Source: Rhytidiadelphus loreus
Lineage: Eukaryota > Streptophyta > Bryopsida > Hypnales > Hylocomiaceae
Assembly (NCBI GenBank): GCA_947034895.1
Contig: OX344761.1
Coordinates: 40,374,863-40,438,862, forward strand
Reading direction: 5' to 3'
Length of the DNA: 64,000 nucleotides
Position 1 is the first letter of the stretch. The number at the start of each line of letters is the position of its first letter. The translations under genes and the position numbers were made by a program. Of the stretch, positions 55,561-64,000 are shown one piece after another. Under the pieces are notes generated by a model. The model was not told the DNA's origin, searched no databases, and worked only from the letters and a program-made list of their open reading frames with translations.

Positions 55561-58384
55561 CCTAGACGCTAAAAATTCTTCTTTGACCTTAAGCAGGTTG
55601 CAGCGTTGAAATCATTTTCTTAGGTAATTATTTTTTTCACTCCCAAGGACTTGGGGGATTCAAAGTTTTTTTAAATGTGGAGATCTTATAAAGTGCAACT
55701 TGAAGAATTTTTTAGTGATGAATTTCTTAAAGAAGAAGAATACCGGCACTATAGCCCCCCGGAAAGTGACAAACGTAGATCTTATCAATTAATTAACCGC
55801 CCTCGGAAATAATAAATAAATAAATAAATAAAACCTGATTCGTCCAGCCACCGGATATGATATACGGAAATACGGATGTTATACGGACCACATATATAGT
55901 ATGACATACGGTACATATATGAAATTATATGGGATATTGTGGTTAATCCCATATTGATTGTGATCTAGCATGTTCAGAAAAAATATAGGTATCATGTTAG
56001 GGATAAATGTATGCAGTCTTGGGTGACTTGAATCCCTTGCTCATCTTTCTAAAGTCGTATTGGGGGTGCATGTAAAAAGAAAGACCCCCTATTTTGTACT
56101 TGATTAATTTAGCATACTACAGTATGCCTTTCCTAGCTAATTTGAGGCTTCTAATTCTAATTTCATTATGTTCAACAAATCAAAAGTTCATGTGTTTTCC
56201 CTAGGAATAAAATCAAGCACGAGTGAAGGGGTTGGTTCACCCTGGCTTGAAAAATATATGAGTGTATAGATACTGGAGGTAATGAAAAAAATATAGATGT
56301 TTGGGTTATTAATTCACTCACTTATTAAGTAAGTACTATCCCCTCAAAAAAGGACACCTCCCAAAAGAATACTTAGGCACTATGACATGTAGATCTAAAT
56401 GGTTGGATTTACATGTACACTAGCCAACAATTATCAATATAAAACAAAAAAAATATTTTAAAATTTACTTCTAAATTCTTTCCTAAAATTATTTTATGAC
56501 ACAACTAACCTCCTCTAGATGATAAATTTTGATGAAAGCCACATTTTTATTTATTAAAATGCGAGAATTTGTACTTTGTCATTAACCTTTGAAGGGTTGT
56601 TGTGAACCATAAATGTATTGTATTTCACTCCTAGAATACAAATTATAAACAAAATCTAGTAAAGACTTACATAATATGTTGGATTGATAATTCTACAACT
56701 AACATCTTGTAGTTGGATGTTAATTTGACATTTAAACCTTATCATGATAAAAAAATCACTCTTTGATAGTCAAATACATGATCATTTTGTAGTTACTCAA
56801 ACATGTAGGATGTGTAATAGTGATCTAGATTTGGGTGTCATGTATCTAGCTCAACATGTAGACAAACTTTCATCACTTTTTTACACTTCAATTTATATCT
56901 AATGTCAAATATACACGCAAATATAGAGTATACAAAAAAGTACTCCACCCATTTGAGTAAGAAGCTTTGCATGGATGTAGCTTTGTTAATTTGAAGTCTC
57001 TACAAACTTAAAAGTATTTTATTTATTCTTTAATATAATTTGATACAGAAATCAAAGGTGGGACATTATACATTTGTTAGCTTAAGTGAGAAACCTTTAA
57101 GAACTACAAGTTCAAATTTAGAATGATGAATGAAATAAAAAATATCCCACGCGTACAGTATTTAGTTTTTTGCATTCATCCAAATGTTTTTAGATTCTTG
57201 TGTTAATTTTTTAACCTCAAAACTAATTAACAATTTAGTTCAAACAATAGCCATTCAAAAATGATTGCAATCAATTTAGAAAAATAAGTAGTTTAATAAT
57301 CATCATATTTAGTTAAGGTTTGACATTATGAAGTCTTATAGGAAAAAAAATCTTATTAAAATCACCATTTTTCTATTTCCAACCAAAGGAATTTTCAATT
57401 TTTGGATTCAAATTTTGTTGATTAGTATTGGTCAATACAATAAAGATATGAGACCACAATTTATAGGTTTCTTTTAAAAGTCATCATTAAATTATTATTC
57501 TAAGCTCTATTTTTTAACTCATCATCACTGAGATCATCACATTTTTGAAAATTTGGACTATTTGTTGGTCCTTATTAATGTTCCTTTGTTGATCCATGAA
57601 AAAACTATTGTTTTAGAGTCATCATAAAAATTATTGTTCTAAATTCATTTGCATTTTATAATTTTGGAAATCTAGATAAGTCCTTGGACCTTGGTTCCTT
57701 AGGAGTTAATTTCTTTGCTTCTTGCAAGTAATTAGTACATAATCGCTCTATGTACCTAAGCCTCTATCAACAAATTTAAAGCTAAATGTCCTCGTGTAAT
57801 ATTTTAATTTAACTTTTTAAAGTCCAAGGATTCAAATACTAGTATCAACTCAAGCTGTTTTGTATAAATTTGAATATCCTCCCCTCTCTCTTTCTCTATA
57901 TATACATACATAAGTACATATTTGTATCTCCATTTGTACCAATATACAACATACTTGCCTAGGTGGACTCTTCATTCTCATTTTATTTTTCACCTAGCCT
58001 CCCTCCACCTTCTTAGCAACTTGTGAGTAGTTTTTTTCTACGGATAGTGAATATCATGGCTATGAAAGAAATCCTAATTTGAGAAAAAGATTTAAATAAA
58101 TTTGAAGATTCAAATTCCTTCTTTTGCAACTAAAACATCCATCAATCTAATATGATTTACAAACTTCAAAGTTCTATTAAGCTTGATTTTATTTGTAAGA
58201 TAACATGTTTTGTTTAGATATATGGGAAAAAAAATTGCATTTGATAATATTTCATGGGATTCCCAAACAAAAATATATTATGGTGAACTCAACACATGGT
58301 ATCTTAGTTTGTAAAATTCATTCATTACTTTTGGCAAAGTTTTAAAGGAATAATTGAATAAATTTTGCTTATAAAAGAGATACT
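55561..58384. other. AT-rich intergenic DNA
   Basis: No gene is seen. Positions 55,850-55,910 hold five ATACGG words. 56,080-56,240 resembles 2020-2200. 57,560-58,060 is listed separately. The remainder shows no structure I can support. Confidence 0.4.
57560..58060 (-). repeat. Dispersed repeat family E, inverse copy
   Basis: It matches 28,590-29,000 in reverse orientation ('TTGTACCAATATAC', 'ACTTGCCTAGGTGGACT', 'AAAGTCCAAGGATTCAAATA'). Confidence 0.65.
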
Positions 58385-58402
58385 ATAAACATGTCATACT
58401 TG

Positions 58403-58600
58403 CATAGGTACTATGACACCATGGGTGTAGCAACAATAACTGAATCATCACAAATTGACAACATTCTTCAATGTACTAATAGTGTACAGTTCAAGAGGCG
58501 GTTGCTTTTAGTGACCCATGTGTTTGTATAGGTACTATGATACCATGGTGTGGCAACAACAACAATCATCACAAATGGATAGTTGATTCTTGGCCCCAAA
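58403..58600 (+). repeat. Direct duplication, about 122-bp period
   Basis: 'TAGGTACTATGA.ACCATGG' followed by 'GTG..GCAACAA' and 'ATCATCACAAAT' occurs at about 58,405 and 58,529. Confidence 0.75.
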
Positions 58601-59210
58601 AATTGTGACATTCATCTTCACAAAGCCCTAAAAAACTAAGATTGGTAAAGGTAGTCTACTCTAAAAGCCCCCTTGTCCTGCTTTGAAAGCGATCACTAAC
58701 ACAAAGGTACATTTTGCTTCTTCAATGTACATTTCAGGAGGTGGCCCTTGCATGTGCTTTGAGTGCCCCTTGCATTTCAACTTCAAAAATTCATAACTCA
58801 TTTCACAAAGTTTCAAAAAATATGGGACAACTTGGATTAGATGCCAATTCCATTTTTCTTCCTACCAAAATTTTCTGAAAATTGTTTCAAAGAGTTTAGC
58901 TTCCCGCCCAAAGCAATCAGCTCTTAAAAGATTGCTTCAAGAGCAGGCCACCTTATAGATTTATATTTCAGACCATGGGCCCTGAAAAGTGCCAAAGTCT
59001 TTGGAATTCCTCCAATTTAACGAAATTGGCGGCATTAACATAACAATTTCAACGCAGAACGAAACAAACAACATGAAAGACCACGTCAAACACAGTTTCA
59101 TCCATCGTTGCAACCAGGTCATCCACTTCAAGCCAACGCAATAGGAACAGAAATCATCCAATTAGATGAACAGAGAACCAGAAAATTCATCCGTCGTCTT
59201 CAAAACTCCG
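58601..59210. other. Intergenic DNA with a relic MITE end
   Basis: No gene is seen. 59,003-59,036 ('GGAATTCCTCCAATTTAACG' then AAATTGG) resembles the right terminus of the TGGKCAATT MITE family, at about 80% by eye. A matching left end was not found. Confidence 0.35.
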
Positions 59211-59833
59211 TAACTCACGCGATCTAGGTCCCAACGGCCTACCGCCGTCCGATCTCCGCCAGATCCGAGTCACCGTGATCACGGATGACCGTCCGATCTA
59301 TGGGCAGGGGCACCAAGGCGCGAAAATTTCTTGTCGGGCAGACGGGCAGGCGGGGTCGTCTCTCTCGCAGCTCCTCAGCTCAGCGCTTGCGATGGAAGAC
59401 GACTAGTCGGTTTAGGGGGAGATGGCTATGGCTATGGCCGGTCTCAGCAGCAAGCTTCGTGCCATAGCCAAGCTTGCCGAAGCCCTAGCGGCAGGATTAT
59501 AGTAACAGGAATAATAAGCTCACTTTTTTTTGTTTTTCATTTAGCTTTTAGTTTGAGCTCGATCGATGTAGGTGAGCTTTTTTGCGCCAATGTGCGTTAG
59601 CTTGTGATGAGATTTCTGACTCTAGTTGGAGGAAGCTGGAACGGCGTGATGCTGAAGCGGCGATTTGTTGTTGTTGGAGGTCGTGGAAGTTTGGAGGGAG
59701 CCGCGGGTTTGGCGATGGCGTAGTAGATCCGGCCAGGTAGGATTTTGAAGGTGGAGGCAATGTGGTAAAGAGAGCAGCGGGAGCTTATAGGGTTTGGCAT
59801 TAGGGCGTGAGGTTTGGAGTGGGAGAGAGAGGG
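59211..59833 (+). promoter_or_regulatory. GC-rich promoter and 5' leader of PP2A-B55
   Basis: Composition rises abruptly in GC compared with the upstream desert. 'CCGTCCGATCT' occurs twice (59,244 and 59,289), and the 12-bp palindrome CCGTGATCACGG lies between the copies, so a transcription-factor site is possible. The last bases before the ATG are GA-rich ('GGGAGAGAGAGGG'). Confidence 0.5.
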
Positions 59834-62800
59834 ATGATCGCAGGAGGGGGCGCAATTGTGGCGCCCGCTTCCGGGTTGCCGTCGTCCTCGTCGTCGTCGT
59901 CGTCGTCGTTGAGCCAGCCTTTGCCTGCGTTGGAATGGAAATTCTCGCAAGTGTTCGGGGAGCGTGCTGCGGGAGAGGAAGTTCAAGAAGGTGTGCTTTG
60001 CATTTTTTTCCTTCTCGCTGATCGAAGCTCTTGATCATCCTTTTGGTGTTGTGTAATGCATGTTTAAACGGACAGGGTTCGTAGTAGAGCTTATTGAGGT
60101 TACGGGACGGGATGCTGGTAAGATTCAGGGCGTGTGTTTTGTTTACAGCTAAGGGAAAGGTTTGGTGATCTTCGTTAGGTACTTGGAGCTTTGTGTTTCC
60201 TCCTGCTGTAGCTTTGCAATGCTGGAAATCTTGTTTTCCCCTGGGAAAGAGATTCAAATATCTAGATTAGTTATACTTTGATGCAGTGCGTCGTCCCATT
60301 GTGCAATGCTCTAGATCCTATTTACTGACAGGATTTTACTCTCAATTTTACATTTTTCTTCTCTTTGATCGGGGCTCTTGATCATCCTTTTGCTGTGGCG
60401 CTGGTGTTACTTAATGCACTACTTGCGTGAGTAGCGCCTAGAAAGGTTCAGGGAGAGGATGACAGTAAGATTCGTATTGTATTTTGTTTTTCACCTACGG
60501 AAAAAGGTTTGCAAGCTGTTATGATCCTGGTTAGGAGCTTACTGTTAGTGGTAGCGTTCCCTCCTGCCGTGGCTTTGCAATGGTGGCACTCTTATTTGCG
60601 CCTAGGAAGGAAATTCAAATGGCTTTGATCAGTCTTATTTTAATGACTTTGACGCAATGCGTCTTTGTATTGTCCGAGCTCTGGATCCTAGCTTACTTGC
60701 AGGATTACTTTCTCAATCTCGAGTCAGTTACCTGATTCTGTTGAAACTTCGGTTCTCACGACAGTCTGGTTCCTGAGCTCTTGTACTGAATTACCTCAGA
60801 ACCTTGTAGGGCATGTGTGTCTAGGCTCTACCTTTGAATTGAATTTGTATAGAGCAGCACGTACGACTTGGCATGAAAGCCAGATAGCCTGAAGGTTGAT
60901 TGAGTCACATCCAGATGTTTATTTAGTACTACTCATTCACCTGCAAGCTCAAATGGAGGACTATATTTGCTAAGAGGTTTCCTCTTGGGGGTTGTAACGA
61001 ATCGAGAGATCCAGGGACATATTTGAGGTGCACCTTCAGTGTAGGCTCCGGGCGTCAGTTCTAGTTACCTCGTTTCCTCGTAACTTGTATGTATTGACTA
61101 GCCAGACTCACGGAAGCGGTTTATCCTACCTCCTAGCGATATTTTTGCAAATGATGCTTTACGATCCTGATAAAGAGACTGTCTATATTCTCAAATTAGT
61201 GTAATAAAATTCCTGCACAAAGGACTTCTTGGTATATAACGAATCCTTCCTATTCAGGGTATTCTTCTTCTCTTCGTTATTGTTCTATTTTTTAAGAATG
61301 CGGTAAGGGGGATTTTATAGAGATCAAACTGTATTCTAGCTCTCGTCACGATCTGGCAAAGAATTTGACATCTTATTAATACAGAATTCCAAATGTGGCA
61401 GTTGATATTATTTCAGCTATTGAATTCGATAAGACTGGGGAGCACTTGGCAACTGGCGATCGAGGCGGGCGCGTTGTGTTGTTCGAAAGAACTGATGGCA
61501 GAGATGTAAGACTTTAGATTTTCAAAACTACCACTTGCTCTGTCTTTTGGTGTAGTTCATTCAACTAATTAATTTAATTAGGCAAACTGCACTGCTCACC
61601 GGACTTCTTGGGAATTTGTTTATCTTGTTTCTGTGATGTCTTGTTCCACAGGTGCAGCAACGAAGTCGAAAAGACTTGGAGAAGGCCGATTATCCTGCAC
61701 CCAGACACCCAGAGTATCGTTATGCGACCGAATTTCAAAGTCATGAACCCGAGGTACTTTCTCGTTTGCCGTGACTGTGAAGCTTCTATGTTTCTTCTTA
61801 GCATGGGCAAGCTGGAAGTCCAAATTGGAATATTTTTTAACTGAATGTGAGGCGTTTTTTGCAGTTTGATTACCTTAAAAGTTTGGAAATCGAGGAGAAG
61901 ATCAACAAAATCAGGTGGTGCCAGACTACCAATGGTGCCCGGTTGCTACTTTCCACTAACGACAAGACTATAAAACTCTGGAAGGTACATTTCTTGTTAT
62001 ATCACTACTGTGGTCTATCTAGCTCGAATCTGCTTGGGCATACCTTCATCTGTGTTACTAGATTTGTTTTCTCCCCGGAGGATATTAATGTTCAACTTTC
62101 CTATCCCAAGCTGCGGGAGGAGACCAATGTGATAGTATTGTGGTCTTTCCTTATTAGCCTGGCACTGTACATAGTACTAGGCGAGTAGATACTGGTCTCA
62201 TAATTCAGCTTGTGAGGTGATTTGAGACATGCAGTGGTTGCTGTCTAGATGGCATTTGGCAACATTTGATGGATCTCTAGCGTCATGTGGTATATTCAGG
62301 TCTCAGAGAAGAAAATGAAAAATGTTTCCAACTTGAATCTAGATCCTTCTCAACATGTGGGCAATGGGAACCCTGCGGCGAACCCCGCGGTGAACCACAG
62401 TCCATTTTCTCCTCGATCGATGAATGGAAATGGTGTAAGGAGACCTGTTACCAACGTTAGCCCTGATTTTGTATTTCCACCTGGCGGCATCCCTTCTCTT
62501 CGACTGCCTACGGTAATTATACTTGCCTTGTGTCTTTAATAGTGTGCATATTATTTGGTTGGTAATTTTCCACAAGGTGGGGATTTAATGTGTAGAAAGA
62601 ATGTTTATTTGTAATTACTTTCCTTCAACCCAGCCTAGTCTACGAATGTCATGTACTCTCTCTCAATGCACTATCTGGTCATCGCCCCTCGCCTTTTTAT
62701 CCAGAAAAATTCTCAAGAGCGACTCCAGATGAATTTTATGAGTTGTTGATTCATCAGGATATTCCTTGATACTCTCCTTGGTTGCCTTTCATTCTTCTGT

Positions 62801-64000
62801 TGTCTAACTGCAGCTACTTCTTATGGTTCCAGGTGTGGAGCTCTGAGACGGCGCTCATGGCGCGATGTAGAAGAGTGTATTCCAATGCTCATGCTTATCA
62901 TATCAACTCCATTTCTAATAACAGGTTTGACATGAATTTTTTTGGAACGAACTCTTACGTGCTTCTGCTTTAGGGTTTTACTCAAAACTTTGAGCTTGAA
63001 GTTATTTCGGCAGCACTCAGAATGTTGGTCCAACTTGGGAACTCTTGCTTGAATGCATATATCAATTCTGGAAGAAAATCTCAAGTGTCTTATCGACGTG
63101 CAGTGATTGTGAAACGTACATATCCGCTGATGACCTGAGAATAAATTTATGGAACTTGGAGATCAGCGACCAAAGTTTCAATATTGTTGATATTAAGCCT
63201 GTCAATATGGAAGACCTTACAGGTGAATGTCTCGCCATGATGCAGAAATTCAAGCAATTATTATTTTTGACTACCATTGAAAAATTGTTCACGACAGGAT
63301 GTTTTATTTGCTTAATGCGAAGGATGTGATTGTTTACTGATGGTAGAGGTGGGTTTTTTATATCAGAGGTCATCACTTCTGCTGAGTTCCACCCAACACA
63401 CTGCAACACGTTAGCTTATAGTAGTAGCAAGGGTTCCATCCGCCTTATCGATATGCGACAGTCAGCCCTGTGTGACAGACATTCTAAGCTGTAAGAAATC
63501 TGAGGCCTCTCAAACATCTCTTATTGATTGAGTTCCTTGCTGAGGAACCATTTAATCTTTAAGCTGAAGTCAATTACTGCACATATAATTGTTTTTGTTC
63601 TTCCTAATGACTTCTCTCAGATTTGAATACCTGTGAATGTAGGACGAGAATCTCCATTTTGTTTGCTATCATTTGAGGCCCTCGTCCTATGTTCTTTAGA
63701 ACTAGAGGAATATTCTTGTCAAAGGTACTTTGTGTCTGACTTTGTGAAATAATCTATTATTAGGTTTGAGGAGCAAGAGCCTGCCGGGACAAGATCGTTC
63801 TTTACGGAGATCATAGCGTCAATTTCCGACATCAAGTTTGCGAGAGGAGGCCGTTACATCCTCAGCAGGGACTATATGACTCTTAAGGTCGGTGTGGTGA
63901 TGTCAAGGTTTTTGATTCTTTCATGTCCGTTCGTTCGTTCTTTCGTTTTTTTATTGTGGCATATATCAGGTTAGAGAAAACTATATTTTCTGTAAAAGAT
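59834..64000 (+). CDS. PP2A 55-kDa regulatory subunit B (B55), 3' end missing
   Basis: Nine exons are in phase: 59834-59990, 61402-61505, 61652-61753, 61865-61984, 62300-62512, 62833-62924, 63104-63222, 63367-63490 and 63764-63887. They give 385 codons, and the frame continues past the window. The product matches plant B55: [20 protein letters not shown], then [116 protein letters not shown] and [12 protein letters not shown]. These form WD40 blades of the beta-propeller that selects substrates for the PP2A core enzyme. Roughly the last quarter is absent. The N-terminus is Ser-rich, from a (GTC)n-like repeat at 59,880-59,910. Exon 5 carries a longer Asn/Pro/Ser loop than I recall for Arabidopsis. 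Confidence 0.95.
59996..60720 (+). repeat. Tandem duplication inside PP2A-B55 intron 1, period about 347 bp
   Basis: Copy 1 (about 59,996-60,342) and copy 2 (about 60,343-60,720) share, in order, 'GCTCTTGATCATCCTTTTG', 'GTAAGATTC', 'CCTCCTGC.GT.GCTTTGCAATG', 'GAAATTCAAAT'/'GAGATTCAAAT', 'ATGC.GT.GTC', and 'CAGGATT..CTCTCAATTTT' or its variant. Divergence is moderate. Copy 1 begins just after the exon 1 donor. Confidence 0.85.

Noticed and set aside
59003..59036. Third copy of the TGGKCAATT MITE
   Set aside because: Only one end resembles the family and no opposite terminus was found within several hundred bases. It is kept only as a possible relic.
59548..60257. Long minus-strand frames (up to 211 codons) over PP2A-B55 exon 1
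   Set aside because: They are antisense to the conserved exon, rich in simple Arg/Thr/Ser runs from the GTC repeat, and without motifs.

Overview
This window is nuclear DNA of a land plant. It has spliced genes with GT-AG introns, a plant-type tRNA-Pro gene, and plant versions of APC7, PP2A-B55, a SINA-type RING protein and a GDSL lipase. Gene-free DNA is very AT-rich, while exons and 5' leaders are clearly richer in GC. Gene density is low, non-autonomous transposons are abundant, and there is an unfamiliar intronless 711-residue gene. I favour a bryophyte (moss) over a seed plant, but the species cannot be read from the sequence.

Layout. 1-4.6 kb: repeats and nested miniature inverted-repeat elements. 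4.63-4.70 kb: tRNA-Pro(AGG). 5.46-6.87 kb (-): SINA-like E3 ligase, with decayed copies of its own 3' end just beyond its stop codon. 7.5-8.3 kb: a seven-copy tandem array. 9.5-11.9 kb (-): five-exon GDSL esterase/lipase. 12-26 kb: gene desert with two miniature-transposon families, four kinds of segmental duplication, a strand-asymmetric 1.7 kb tract and a perfect 18-bp array. 26.2-28.3 kb (+): intact intronless 711-aa gene. 28.3-39.2 kb: a second desert holding at least five miniature elements. 39.3-41.1 kb (+): a 139-aa unknown ORF, then pieces of a class I glutaredoxin gene. 41.6-43.7 kb (-): an exon-like ORF and a three-exon gene for a probable plastid membrane protein. 43.7-47.9 kb: repeats. 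48.8-54.7 kb (+): APC7 in 17 coding exons, complete. 55-59 kb: repeats. 59.8 kb to the window end (+): PP2A B55 regulatory subunit, nine exons visible, 3' end missing.

How the genes relate. APC7 (anaphase-promoting complex) and PP2A-B55 both act at mitotic exit in eukaryotes, but they are 5 kb apart with separate leaders, and I see no sign of linked control. The other genes are unrelated. The main story is local duplication and miniature transposons. Four of the genes carry tandem copies of one of their own segments: the SINA-like 3' end, a GDSL splice junction, the APC7 leader, and the first intron of PP2A-B. At least six families of short inverted-repeat elements are visible. One has about 30-bp terminal repeats and an apparent 6-bp target duplication, and for both of its copies a related empty site lies in the same window. 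Exon boundaries were placed by eye from reading-frame continuity, splice consensus and family similarity recalled from memory. No alignment or database search was run.
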